The notes: generated by a model from the letters alone, not told the origin. Counted from the first letter of the stretch, positions 21,901-29,769 are shown. The stretch is 64,000 nt of DNA from Capitulum mitella (GCA_030062745.1 CP099844.1:5547481-5611480), one strand, 5' to 3'. Program-made: numbers and translations.

Positions 21901-23590
21901 CGTGCGAACAAACAGGCGCGGATCGATACCGGACACCCCCGCCGGAGCCCGAGCCGCGGGGAAGAGGCGGAGACGGCGGAGACCGGCACCGTCTCTGCGC
22001 TGTCTCCCGGCCGACAGATCGGCGTCTGAGCCGCGGGCCAACTGAGCCTGTCCCGGTCCCGGTCCCAGTTCCGGTTCTAGTTCCAGTTCCGGTCCCGGTT
22101 CCGGTTCCGGTTCCGGTCTTGGTCCCGGTCCTGGTCCCGGTGCAATGTTGGGACACGTGGAATCTCAGTCCTTGTTCCGTCATTCGTGAGGACGCCGTAG
22201 GTGCTATCCTGGTCCGGCCCACGGGTCAGTCTTCTTGCTCCTTTCGGCTCGCCGGATACTGCGGTTACCGGCTTAATCTCGGCGGTTTCTGGTGGCCAGC
22301 AATGACTGCTAGTTGTGTGGGACTCCTTGGCACTGGAACGAATACTTGTGGACGCGCGGTGGTTAGAGCAGTCATTGATCCGGTGGAGGTTGTGTACAGA
22401 CGGCGTCCGTCAGGGAACCTTGATTTGAAAGACGAGGGTTTCGTGTTTTTCCTCCGTTAACCCCTCCCTCCGGTGGTGGAGGTGTGCCACGGCCGTATGC
22501 TGGCGCTGCATTTTGGTCTGGCGCCCTTGGCAGCACTTATCCCCTTTCAGTTGACCTGGGCTTCGCACAGACCTTGTCCTTTCGTCAAGCGCTTCTCACA
22601 GTACCCGCGTGAATAATGGATGTGCTCGAACTACATAGAAGGCACGTGCTTTCTTGTACCGTTACTCTCCTTTGGCATGTGTTCGTGGCCTCCGCTCGGG
22701 GCTTGTATTAGATCAGGTTCGTTGTCATTTAAGGTGATTGTTCCACCTTTGAAGCGTTTTTTCGTTTACTTACAGAGCCAAGTTGTCGTTCATCGTCCTG
22801 AAAGGTTTCTGATATACATTATATGTCTAAGGCGTATATTGACGGAGTTTCAGAGCGATTTTCCGCGAATTTCCCCGGCGTCCTATTCGTCCGTGTCTTG
22901 TCAGCAGCGACATTGCGACACGAGCGAGCCCAGGCCAGTGCACGTTAGCAGAAAGCCAGTATTGTGTTGAGTCGCATTTTCCGATAACTTTGGGCGCTCT
23001 GTGGAAAAGGTACTGCTGGAATCGTCAGCGATATTCACGCGACCAGCTGAACGTGGTTCTGAAACGTCGCCAAAGCAGGGCATTCCTTGTAAGTCCGACG
23101 GTCCCTCACGGTCTCGGCCGTCCGGCAGGTGTGCCTGGGCTTCGTGCAGGACCTGCGGCGGATCATTCCCTGTAAGTCCGGCGGTCTCTCACAGTCTCCG
23201 CCGTCCGTCAGGTGTGCCTGGGCTTCGTGCAGGACCTGCGGCGGGACATTCCCTGTAAGTCCGGCGGTCTCTCACGGTCTCCGCCGTCCGGCAGGTGTGC
23301 CTGGGCTTCGTGCAGGACCTGCGGCGGATCAGTCCCTGTAAGTCCGGCGGTCTCTCACGGTCTCCGCTGTCCGGCAGGTGTGCCTGGGCTTTGTGCAGGA
23401 CCTGCGGCGCGGCGAGCCGGCCGTCATCTCCAGCGAGTACGTCCTGCGCGGCCACTACCAGATCAACATCGGCGGCCGCCTCTTCTCGGCCAAGCCGTCG
23501 CTGGTGTCGCCGTCGCTGCCCACCAAGTACCAGGAGCCGGCGCAGAAGCGCTATCAGGCCACGCAGCACACCTGGGGCGTGCGCTCGTGA
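6741..23590 (+). CDS. PDPR: Pyruvate dehydrogenase phosphatase regulatory subunit, mitochondrial (15 coding exons)
   Basis: Joined exons 6741-6964, 7653-7865, 8501-8664, 9306-9469, 9897-10083, 10495-10664, 11929-12121, 12527-12685, 13768-13919, 14123-14271, 15600-15807, 16242-16331, 20238-20417, 20624-20824 and 23378-23590 total 2667 bases, phase-compatible throughout: 888 residues, close to human PDPR (879). In vertebrates this protein binds the PDP1 catalytic subunit in the mitochondrial matrix and tunes its Mg2+ sensitivity, so it controls reactivation of pyruvate dehydrogenase. Visible layout: Arg-rich presequence (about 1-38), FAD-binding DAO domain with VICGGGILG at 44-52, a linker domain (about 415-490), GcvT-like domain with GGYENDC (577-583) and LRVEKFYAFWGQDL (720-733), and a GcvT C-terminal barrel. 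At the site where dimethylglycine dehydrogenase has its flavin-linking His, this protein has Leu83, as expected for PDPR rather than a demethylating enzyme. Third codon positions are strongly GC. The start is the first ATG in frame with the presequence; an out-of-frame copy of the start lies at 6476. Confidence 0.95.
6965..7652 (+). other. PDPR intron 1
   Basis: GTAAGT...CTCCAG. AT-richer than the exons, with a 54-bp duplication at its 3' end (7557-7664). Confidence 0.85.
7557..7664. repeat. 54-bp tandem duplication across the exon 2 acceptor
   Basis: Two near-identical 54-bp copies (starting 7557 and 7611) each contain GCGCGCCTCCAG followed by GCTGGGCAGCG, i.e. the acceptor plus the first bases of exon 2. 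Use of the upstream acceptor (exon from 7599) would keep frame but reads into a TGA within about ten codons, so only the downstream copy can make the protein. Confidence 0.85.
7653..7865 (+). CDS. PDPR: PDPR coding exon 2
   Basis: Residues 75-145. Holds the ITGLAAG segment (80-86) where related flavoenzymes carry the covalent-FAD His, and the 'EECGSLHLA' block typical of the DAO fold. Donor TCCGA|GTGAGG. Confidence 0.93.
8501..8664 (+). CDS. PDPR: PDPR coding exon 3
   Basis: Acceptor GCCGCCAG|GTCGC, donor AAGG|GTGAGC. Encodes 'ILTPDEVHRQCPLL' and 'GGLWIPSDVAASP', matching the PDPR/DMGDH segment with 'S...hP.D....'. Confidence 0.93.
9035..9305. repeat. 67-bp tandem repeat made of the exon 4 acceptor and exon start
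   Basis: Four upstream copies (exon-like parts beginning 9035, 9105, 9172, 9239; spacing 70, 67, 67, 67) precede the real exon at 9306. Each contains 'GTTACACCGGCAG' and 'GGGCCACGATCCT', which is the acceptor plus the first codons of exon 4. The first copy has lost the AG (GGCAT). Since 67 is not a multiple of 3, use of a neighbouring decoy shifts frame. Confidence 0.9.
9306..9469 (+). CDS. PDPR: PDPR coding exon 4
   Basis: Residues 201-255. Encodes 'RRVTGVETDIGTV' and 'FVNVAGYWSHDLG', the DAO-domain strand followed by the conserved 'NCAG.W' block. Donor AAG|GTGAGC. Its first bases are copied four times upstream. Confidence 0.93.
9897..10083 (+). CDS. PDPR: PDPR coding exon 5
   Basis: Acceptor CCCGCCAG, donor CCCG|GTGAGC. 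Encodes 'VHPCEHYFVVTRPV', 'DPDGRIYVR' and 'VAGGFEENAKP', highly characteristic of PDPR/sarcosine dehydrogenase relatives. Confidence 0.94.
10495..10664 (+). CDS. PDPR: PDPR coding exon 6
   Basis: Acceptor GCCGACAG|TGAGG, donor CCGGAG|GTGAGG. Encodes 'LQPDWDHFYSLL' and 'SPETYSPDGQWIMGEAPE', the end of the DAO domain. Confidence 0.93.
10665..11928 (+). other. PDPR intron 6
   Basis: Contains a T-rich stretch near 10810 and a low-complexity A/T block at 11365-11530. No nested gene seen. Confidence 0.8.
11365..11530. repeat. A/T low-complexity block
   Basis: Irregular runs of TTATTTATAT and TATATTATAT in PDPR intron 6. Confidence 0.8.
11929..12121 (+). CDS. PDPR: PDPR coding exon 7
   Basis: Acceptor TCTCCCAG|CTGG, donor CCCG|GTGAGC. 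Encodes 'YYVAAGLGASGTAAAGGVGR', the C-terminal FAD-contact Gly-rich loop of the DAO fold, and 'RRFLALHNNRTFLRARI'. Confidence 0.94.
12527..12685 (+). CDS. PDPR: PDPR coding exon 8
   Basis: Acceptor GTGCCGCAG|GCC, donor ACCAG|GTCAGG. Encodes 'GRRLRTSPIFPRMKAAGAQF' and 'GYERPAYF', the linker domain before the GcvT half. The donor is followed at once by a 40-bp minisatellite. Confidence 0.93.
12686..13430. repeat. 40-bp minisatellite starting at the exon 8 donor
   Basis: About 18 imperfect copies of a roughly 40-bp GC-rich unit made of 'GTCAGATCAGGTCAGACGG' and 'CGCCGAGGTCTCGCCGCCGG'. Most units contain CAG|GTCAG, very close to the real exon 8 donor CAG|GTCAGG, so the intron starts with a field of donor-like sites. 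Long Arg/Ser-rich open frames across it are artefacts of the repeat. Confidence 0.9.
13768..13919 (+). CDS. PDPR: PDPR coding exon 9
   Basis: Acceptor GGCCGCAG|GCGC, donor GATG|GTGAGT. Encodes 'DSFSKPRWFERVQEEYNACR' and 'AISDYSSFTKIDL', the start of the GcvT-like domain. Confidence 0.94.
14123..14271 (+). CDS. PDPR: PDPR coding exon 10
   Basis: Acceptor GCCCACAG|AGCA, donor AACCA|GTGAGG. Encodes 'LQYLCSNDVNVPVG', 'HTGMQN' and 'GGYENDCSLAR', the folate-domain signature of the GcvT family. Confidence 0.95.
14285..14360. repeat. GC hexamer-type simple repeat after exon 10
   Basis: Runs of GGGCCC / CCGGGCT variants immediately after the donor. Confidence 0.7.
14522..15599. repeat. 29-30-bp minisatellite copied from the exon 11 acceptor
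   Basis: About 37 copies of 'CTACATCTGATCTGTCCG' + 'TCTGTTCCCAG' (variants CTACAG, CTACATG; T/C changes). The real exon 11 starts with the same CTACATGCTGATCTGTCCG right after the last TCTGTTCCCAG. So each unit is a 3' splice site plus about 19 bases of exon, and the intron ends with dozens of near-perfect decoy acceptors. Confidence 0.95.
15600..15807 (+). CDS. PDPR: PDPR coding exon 11
   Basis: Acceptor GTTCCCAG|CTAC, donor TTCAAG|GTGGGC. Encodes 'HYMLICPTIQHGRCRSWLQR', 'SLYTALCVMGPLARELL' and 'SPKSFPFFTFK'. Start fixed by phase 2 from exon 10 and by identity to PDPR; upstream repeat copies would not join correctly to the rest of the exon. Confidence 0.93.
16242..16331 (+). CDS. PDPR: PDPR coding exon 12
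   Basis: A 90-base exon. Acceptor TTCCACAG|GAG, donor AACGAG|GTCAGG. Encodes 'GMIAGVRAMNMTHTGELGWV', the conserved GcvT 'R...h.YTGE.G.E/h' block. Confidence 0.94.
17050..18075. repeat. Higher-order minisatellite, about 132-bp period
   Basis: Units combine 'GACTACTGTCACCGTCCGG', 'CCGGCCCGGACAGAGTGG' and 'GTGGTGACCAC...CATAGTCACAGAGTGG'. The CATAGTCACAG block recurs at 132-bp spacing (17709, 17841, 17973). A middle segment (17380-17530) shows four copies of a shorter subunit, so the array has two levels of repetition. It is not next to an exon. Confidence 0.9.
18645..19640 (+). mobile_element. Dead IS630-Tc1-mariner-like transposon (DUF4817-type helix-turn-helix)
   Basis: Starts with ACAGCGTGTCCCCCCA near 18648, like the GGGTGTCCC ends of this group. 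Translation from about 18835 gives 'FCVEKYATARSSQQTRLEF' and 'HRFGLKRRDA', then 'RVHETVVSLNAS', matching the N-terminal helix-turn-helix of a common arthropod/mollusc transposase family. Further on, past stops and frameshifts, 'LIGHVNSKNNVYW' (19298) fits the DDE region. Multiple stops: inactive. Right end near 19620-19637 is uncertain. Confidence 0.6.
20238..20417 (+). CDS. PDPR: PDPR coding exon 13
   Basis: Acceptor CTGCCGCAG|TAC, donor TTCAAC|GTAAGG. Encodes 'YALYVYDLLMERGQDYGL', 'AMRSLRVEKFYAFWGQDL' and 'TPLECGR', close to human PDPR. Confidence 0.95.
20624..20824 (+). CDS. PDPR: PDPR coding exon 14
   Basis: Acceptor CGCCCGCAG|CGG, donor AAGCTG|GTCAGT. Encodes 'RDIDFIGRESLLRQR', 'DPWAWGHEPILRDGV' and 'TTSSFGYSLGK', the GcvT C-terminal barrel. 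Confidence 0.94.
22049..22140. repeat. Hexanucleotide repeat
   Basis: CCGGTC/CCGGTT/CCAGTT variants, about 15 units. Confidence 0.85.
23088..23377. repeat. 83-bp tandem repeats carrying the exon 15 start as mini-exons
   Basis: Three copies of the exon 15 start (23129, 23212, 23295) precede the real one (23378) at exactly 83-bp spacing. Each has GTCCGNCAG|GTGTGCCTGGGCTT plus the code for VCLGFVQDLRR and then CCCT|GTAAGTCC. Thus each has an acceptor, about 43 bases of exon and a consensus donor. The real exon instead continues from 'LRRG' to the stop. Confidence 0.95.
23378..23590 (+). CDS. PDPR: PDPR coding exon 15 (terminal)
   Basis: Acceptor GTCCGGCAG|GTGTG; stop TGA at 23588-23590. Encodes 'VCLGFVQDLRRGEP', 'RGHYQINIGGRLFSAKPSL' and the C terminus. 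Matches the 'H.CLGFV' region of PDPR. Confidence 0.95.
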   Translation: MCLGFVQDLRRGEPAVISSEYVLRGHYQINIGGRLFSAKPSLVSPSLPTKYQEPAQKRYQATQHTWGVRS

Positions 23591-24047
23591 GCGGCGACCC
23601 CTGGCCCGGCCCGGACCGCGGGCTGGCCGGCCGGCCGACGGAGCCGTGCCGGCCGAGTGTGGCGGTGTACAGAGGTGCGCCGTGCGGAGGCGGCCGCCCG
23701 CTGGCAGGGCGTGTGGCCGGCGGCTGTGCGATGTGCAGGTACGCGGCGCTGGTGCGGTCGGCCCGGCCGGCGGGGCGGAGATGTCCGACTGTCGGTCTCG
23801 GTGCCTGGACCCCGGCACCGTCTCAGACGACCCGGCCGGCGGCGGGCAGCCCCCAGCGGCCGCCGCCGACTTTCTCAGGGCCGACGTGAGGCGTCCCCCG
23901 GCCGGCGCGCCCCCTCAGCCGGAGGGGCCGGGGCGCCGATCTTAGAGTGATTGCCGCCGCCGCGCCCAGTCGGTATCGCCGTATCGATGCACGCCCGATG
24001 ACTTGTTTTGGAGTTGTATTTTGCGTCGCAATGCGTGTGTGCGTACA

Positions 24048-24111
24048 AGGACGGCGCACCGCCCGCCGGCGGTGCGCCGCGGCGGCCGCCGTGGCGGGCG
24101 CCGTCCTTGCC
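24048..24111. repeat. GC-rich imperfect hairpin
   Basis: CAAGGACGGCGC at one end pairs with GCGCCGTCCTTG at the other, with further G/C pairing inside. It lies in the probable 3' UTR of PDPR. Confidence 0.6.
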
Positions 24112-24449
24112 GTGACCCGAGGTCCTTGACCCGGCCGGGGGCGGGCCGATCGGACGGGTTGCGTCTCGGCGCCGGCGGTTCTGCGTCGTCCGAGGCTCTC
24201 GGGACGCGACGCCGTGGGTGGTGTGCCCGCTCGGCGGTCCGGCCGCGCAGTACCGGACGGACGTGGCCTCGTCTCCGGCGGCGCACAGGCAGGCAGGCAG
24301 GCGTCGCGGGGTTCCGCGAAGGCTCAGGGAGGTCCCGGCCGGGTCTGGCCCGGTCGCCGGAGGGGTTCGGACTGTTGTGACGCCACTCGGGGCGGTCCGA
24401 TGACGTCATCAGGCGGCTGGAACCGCGTGCCGGCCTCCGGTGAGGACGG

Positions 24450-24455
24450 AATAAA
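24450..24455 (+). promoter_or_regulatory. Candidate poly(A) signal AATAAA
   Basis: First AATAAA downstream of the PDPR stop codon, about 860 bases after it. Confidence 0.4.
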
Positions 24456-24665
24456 CACGACCTCATCCGCTGCTCTCAGGACATGGGGCGCACACGTCAG
24501 CTGTGCGGTATTTGTCTGTACAAGGGCGGCCTTCCTCCACTGCGAGTACTGGCGGGATCTGTATGGTGCGGTGACGACTGACGACGGGTATTGTCCTCAC
24601 CGTCAAATGTTTCGAGACGCCTGTTTTACGGACGAGATGTGAATAGTGTGGACGGTGGTTATGAC

Positions 24666-24671
24666 AATAAA
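24666..24671 (+). promoter_or_regulatory. Candidate poly(A) signal AATAAA
   Basis: Second AATAAA after the PDPR stop. Either could be used. Confidence 0.35.
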
Positions 24672-24700
24672 AACCGAGCTTAATCTGGTCGTAAGTTGGA

Positions 24701-25630
24701 TGCTGAAGTTTGAAGGGATTTTGCATGAACATTTGCAGTGAAGGAACTGAGCAACTGGTCGCACAGTCTACACGTTCATTTAGCGCCATCGGTGGGAAAC
24801 TAATTTGACGTCCGTTGTGTGAGTGCTTGGGCAACCAACCCGTCAAATAATGGGAATTTTCGAAACGCACCGTGAATCATCGTCACGGAGCATAAGGGTA
24901 ATGCCTGCGCTTTTCTCACATTGTGCGTCATTACAGATGAAAAAACCACCCGCTGTACCGTTATGCCGCCTACCGTTTCCACAACCTCACGTCGCCTCGA
25001 AAAAATGCTCACAAAACTAGACACGTGCTTGTCCACCTCTTTCTCCTCGCTCACCATCTCCGGATTCCGCAGTCATTCTCTTTGCACTCCGCCAATGTCT
25101 GCGCACTGTAGTTCTGACCGTGAACTAATCGCCCCCCTGTCGAGCGGCTGCGCGGGGTCAGCGGGGCCACGAAAGCTGGGCCGGGTCATGACAAGTCCAG
25201 GCCACCCCAGAGCCGGACTGCGCCGGATGGCAGGGAGGGCCCGGCGCACGCGGCCGGCGGTGCGACTGAGCTGGCTGTCGGCCGGCTGCAGGGCTCCACG
25301 CCTCGCACGGCGTGTCGCCACCGACTGCAGACATTGAGACAGCCAGGAGGTAATTAGCGACCGCCTCGGTAAGTCAAACACCGGCTGCTGGCCTGATGAG
25401 GAAACTCGCGGTACTGCGCCGCCGGCGGCTGAGGCGACTGGGGGTCACCAGTGTCCTAGCAGCGTTAAAGGTTGAAGGTTACAAGAGACTGAGCATTTTA
25501 TGATGATAATGTAATTCACGAAAATCCCTTGGATGAAATGTCGCAAAAAATACGTCGAATGATGACCGTGATGAATCGATCATCCAGCCTCAGAATTTTC
25601 CTCCTCGCGGATGGAGCGGCCAGCACCTAA
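24701..25630. other. Intergenic; GC-rich patch at 25135-25340
   Basis: The patch is open in several frames because of its composition. No splice-bounded exon or homology recognised. Confidence 0.35.
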
Positions 25631-25638
25631 CTCTGTTG

Positions 25639-25908
25639 CAGGGACGTGGCGGGAGGGGGGGGGCGTGGGGGCTATACCCCCTGAACCAGGCGGTCTACAT
25701 TAGATATACAGCGGTTTTGCAGGAATATGAAATAATGATCATATATATATTGCAAAGGCACGCATTATACGCTTTCCTGTGCGTTACATATATAGGATAA
25801 ATTGTATAAAATTGCCGCTTTTCCTACAAATTTCGTCACATGTCAGCGGAATATGACGAAATTGGACATTTGCCCCCACCCCTAAAAAAAATCCTGGCTA
25901 CGTGCTTG
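25639..25908. mobile_element. hAT-type MITE, copy A (270 bp)
   Basis: Ends are CAGGGACGTGGC... and ...TGGCTACGTGCTTG, inverted repeats of about 17 bp. Flanked by CTCTGTTG (25631-25638) and CTCTGCTG (25909-25916), an 8-bp duplication with one mismatch. Interior is shared with copies at 39067, 46736 and 53582: 'AAGCGGTCTACATTA'-type block, AT-rich middle, 'GTCATATGCC..GGCATATGAC' palindrome and a poly-C run before the right end. Confidence 0.8.
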
Positions 25909-25916
25909 CTCTGCTG

Positions 25917-27292
25917 CGGCCAGGGATGGCTGCCCGCAGGAACTCACGCGCTGCACCGCAGGGCCACGGTTCCTCATGCCAGTCAGCTGGAGTGTTGCCA
26001 GACAGTGGCATCGCCAGTTAACTAAGAAACAGTACAGCGTGCAGGGCAGCAAAACAGTTTGAAACCAAAGCAGCAAACGGTTTGAAACCAAGTATTTCGG
26101 TCTGTATGTTTGGGTCTTCGTCGCTGGATCGAATGTTATGGTCGTATTTCAGACGTCCAATGTTTTCGAAAATGAGAATACCAAAACGTGTAAATTTTAG
26201 CATCTGCCTCCACGGTCATACATAGAAAAGAAACTGAAGATATTTACTCCAAGAATGCTCGTGCTTCGTTAATTACGTGCTAAAAAACGAACATTTCAAC
26301 CTATATTAATAAACCTTGATCACTTACCTGTCATGTCCCTGTCCTGATTCCGCTTTTTTGTGTTGAAAATAGGAAGGCATTTCTTGTTCTAATGCGCGCC
26401 TTTGAAATCAGTCTAATGAATATGATTTGCTGTACGAACGTGTGAGATGGGACAATGACACCATTGCTAGGCTCATACAGGGGCGTAGCCAAGGGAGAGG
26501 GCCAAGGGAGCCACGGTCCGCCTGAAGGGTTTGAAATTTAACCGTTGTCTACGCATTAAAAAATAAAATACAGACAGACTTCTGGGACTTGAAACTGCGT
26601 GGAAATCCAAGGAATACTCGGTTTTGAGCGGAGTTAGGCCCAGGAGTCCTGAAGCCTTAAAACATCATGGTCGGCCACTCACAAAACTACCACCACCGCA
26701 TGATCAAGATCAAGGATAACGCACCTCTTGACCAAAAAAAAGAGCTGTTTACGAAACCACTTGTGATTTCGGAGCGTCTTGTGTCGGGGATTCAGGTGGT
26801 CGACCGAAGATTGCAAGACTGAAGGAGCATCAAGCAAACATGGTCACGGCCGCGTTGATAGTTCGGCAACGCCACAGCACGCCTATCGGTGCAACAAGGG
26901 TCACAGTGCCCTTAACTGCAATGACCACCATGAGATAGCCTATCAGGATACGGGGGAACACCGTCTTGAACAAATGAGTACTGAACGGGGCCTATTTTAA
27001 GAGTAAACCATTGCGGGGGGATTTCAGCCAGACGAATTACGGGTGACATAAATACAAAATCTGAGTATTTCGCCGACCTCGTTTTGTCTGATCCCGTCCG
27101 AGGTAGGTTTGGATGGGCTGTTGTGACGAGGCTAGTGGTCGCAAGTGGCTGAAACTTGGCCGTCTCAGAGGTTTGGTGGCACAGTGCATTATGTTAGATT
27201 CTGGGTTTCGGGGCGCTAGGTTGGCGAAATCGAACACATTTTCCGAAAAAACTTAGACGCACGCCGTTTGGGAGCTTGACCTCGGAAACAAC
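25917..27292. other. Intergenic; left end of another CAGGGGCGTAGCC element near 26478
   Basis: 'CAGGGGCGTAGCCAAGGGAG' at 26478 matches the terminal sequence of the MITE family, but no matching right end was found nearby. No gene recognised. Confidence 0.35.
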
Positions 27293-28110
27293 GGGTCGCA
27301 CCGACACAAAACCTGGTGCGTTCGACAAGGAATCGATTGGAGAACTGCACTGCATGGAAGAGGCGGAGTCGGGACCAGCACATGTTACATGCTGGCCTAG
27401 GGAACACGAAAATGCCCGTCTTGCAAGGTTTCAAAATGAGGTCGTAATTTCGGACACGGTTAGATACGGACACGAGGACACAGTGATCAACCACAACAAA
27501 GTATCGGCAGGGAATCATTTAGCGGAATCGGCCTCAACCGCCGGACGGGGTAGCCGCGGCGCGCTCAGAATAGTTTTTAGTGTGATTTCGAATGCAAAGG
27601 AGCCAATGACTGACACGAAATTAGGAGCAACGGAAAACTCCTTCTTTTGTCGTTGCGATCATGCCAAACAATCATCAGGTGTGCCGCTGCTGCTCCTGCC
27701 ATGCGAAGCCATGCGAACCGATGCAGGAGGTCATTGCCTCCTGCATCGGTTCGATCGAGCTCGATGTTATTGCTGACAGACGTCCTCCCGGCACCTAATC
27801 CCCTGCTGTGGTTCGCACCGAGACCAAACCTGGTTAGTTCGACAGCGAATCGATTGGAGAAAAGCATCATGCACAACACCGCGCGAGGACCAGCGCGTGA
27901 CACGTGCTAGCCACGTGTCACGCCCTGGACAGTTAAAAGGCCGTTTTGCAAGGATTGCAAAATATGGCACAGCTAAATTCAAGCTTCAGTTACATTAACG
28001 CGGCGACTCTGTAGCTCCACGTCATAAGGTACTGACTGCATATCATTTCATAGGGTCCTCGTCCGCCAAACGGGCTAGCCGCGGCACGCGCTCAAAGTGG
28101 GGGCATTTTT
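27293..28110. repeat. Imperfect direct duplication (about 300 bp each)
   Basis: 27293-27590 and 27808-28105 share a series of blocks in the same order: 'GGTCGCACCGA.ACAAA.CCTGGT', 'TTCGACA.GGAATCGATTGGAGA', 'GACCAGC', 'TTTTGCAAGGATT', 'GGGTAGCCGCGGC.CGCTCA'. The two copies have diverged. Probably two copies of an unnamed repeat, separated by the hairpin at 27714. Confidence 0.5.
27714..27753. repeat. Perfect inverted repeat, 17-bp arms, 6-base loop
   Basis: CGAACCGATGCAGGAGG (27714-27730), TCATTG loop, then CCTCCTGCATCGGTTCG (27737-27753), a perfect reverse complement. Confidence 0.9.
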
Positions 28111-28469
28111 GGTTCTCGGGCCCTTTGTGTTTACACCGTGATTGATGGTATGGAGGGTGAGATTGTTGGCGAAATTAACATCAATAGAACGAACGAATTT
28201 TCGTCGTTTTGACGCTGCCATAAAATAATCAGAATTCGCTTAACTTTTACTGCTATGGCACGCCAGGAAATCTGGCGCAAGTCGTGTCTTTGAACGAAAT
28301 TGACATCTTTCGAGATATTTGTGCTCAGTTTGACCTTTACGTTTCTCCAATTTCGGGATTTCAAATACGCCACAGGACTAAAAAAAAAGGCCATAATAGG
28401 CGTATAAGTTCGGTTAGATACAGTTGCAGATCGACAAACACCAACAGGGTTACAAAGAGACGGATAGAT

Positions 28470-28900
28470 ATTGGATGCCAAAGATAGATACAGGGAACGA
28501 GACGAAGACGGGAAGAAGAGACAGAGACAGACAGAAAGGACTGACTCTGAGGAACAAAGAAAGACTGAGCTAAAGGGGGAGGGAGATTTAGGGGCACCGA
28601 GGAGACCAGCAGAGAATGCCAGATCGGCGGGCCGACGAATATCGACAGAAACCGGTGGAGAGCGATGGAGATCGGTTAAGACCAAAAGAAGCCGACAGAG
28701 GCCGGATGACACCGACAGAGGCCGATGTACATCAAATGAGATTTGAAGAGACCGAAAGACTGATGGGCTGATGGGGACCAAAGGAGACCAACAGTGATTA
28801 ATGGAGATCGAGCTAGATCGAAGGATACCAACTGAAACGGATGGAGATCCAGGGACAGCGACGAAGAATGCTGACACTGACAGGGACAGACACAGTGTGA
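28470..28900. repeat. Degenerate short-unit minisatellite
   Basis: Irregular copies of 'GGAGACCGACAG' / 'GGAGATCGA' (about 12-14 bp). It creates artificial Ser/Leu-rich open frames on the - strand. Confidence 0.5.
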
Positions 28901-29750
28901 GCGATCTTCACGGAGACTCGGGCTGTGAAAACTGACTAAGATGGAATAAAAAACAAAACCATTTTGCGCCTGTTCCATCCGGGAAGGCGAAAACAGAACC
29001 GAAACATGGCAGTAGCTGCTTAATACCCCAGCTCGCTGCATGAGGATAAATTGAATGATAGTATCTGTAGAGAGAGATTCCGATTGAAGCACACTGCGTT
29101 CCATCACATGACATTTGAAACAGACAGCAAGATGTACCGTGTTCAAGGCGAACCTGCGTCCGAGCGCGAAGAACTCCTCGATCCCCCCCCAGACTTCCCG
29201 GCCGATCAACACCGCCGTCGCCGCCGCCGGCACCTGTCACACAAGCCGCCCGCGGCGCACGGAGGCGCGTACAGTCCCGGGGGCACGAGGGCGGCACACC
29301 TCACAAATAATTTCAACATACAGATGCTCAACATTCCTCTCGCAACAGCGACACCAGGCCACCTCCTGGCCGTTCCCAGATAATATGCTTGTTTTCGGCA
29401 TAGATCAGGTTGTGGTTGTCAGGATACGCCGTGTGTCAGTCGAATACGGGTCAATTTCTAGGTTGATGTAAGTTTTAAACCATGTGTCATACGGACTTTG
29501 GAAGTACATAAGACGATTTGTTTCATCGAGAGGATTTAGGGAATATGGCTACATGCTTTATTATCTTAATTCAGTAAGAAGTTGTTAATGGACGCTATTT
29601 GACAAAATAGCGAACATTTGCAAGGTGCATGGACGCAGCGCCGTTGTTCAGTTTTGTTAAAAATCCCCGTGTGAGCTTTCAGTGAGTCAAATCATGGGAA
29701 AACTTTTGGTGAACTATAGTTTTCAAACATTTTTCAAAAATGCGCCACCC
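28901..29750. other. Intergenic; GC-rich piece at 29140-29290
   Basis: The GC-rich piece is open on + ('EELLDPPPDFP' then an Arg/His run) and could be an exon, but I found no clear splice sites and no family match. Confidence 0.25.
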
Positions 29751-29769
29751 CATTTTGCCTTTGCCAGGG

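Larger units (their letters stand above)
20825..23377 (+). other. PDPR intron 14 (2.6 kb)
   Basis: Contains a CCGGTT/CCCGGT-type hexamer repeat (22049-22140) and ends in the 83-bp exon-start repeats. No nested gene seen. Confidence 0.85.
23591..24700 (+). other. Probable PDPR 3' UTR and downstream flank
   Basis: Very GC-rich to about 24440. Contains a strong inverted repeat at 24048-24111 and AATAAA signals at 24450-24455 and 24666-24671. No further coding exon recognised. Confidence 0.5.

Noticed and set aside
21879-22460. 193-codon ORF with Val-Pro repeats
   Set aside because: Created by the hexamer repeat in PDPR intron 14.
6741-23590. Sarcosine or dimethylglycine dehydrogenase as identity of the main gene
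   Set aside because: Same superfamily, but length, the 'SSFTKI', 'GGYENDCS', 'EKFYAFWGQD' and 'VCLGFV' blocks, and absence of the flavin-linking His fit PDPR better.
25073-25381. Possible exon in a GC-rich patch on the - strand
   Set aside because: No paired splice sites and no family resemblance; composition alone explains the open frame.
28131-28877. 248-codon - strand ORF
   Set aside because: Ser/Leu-rich reading of a degenerate short-unit repeat; no domain, no exon signals.
29097-29390. Possible additional WAVE-like exon (DPPPDFP, poly-Arg)
   Set aside because: No clear acceptor or donor, and the similarity is limited to low-complexity residues.
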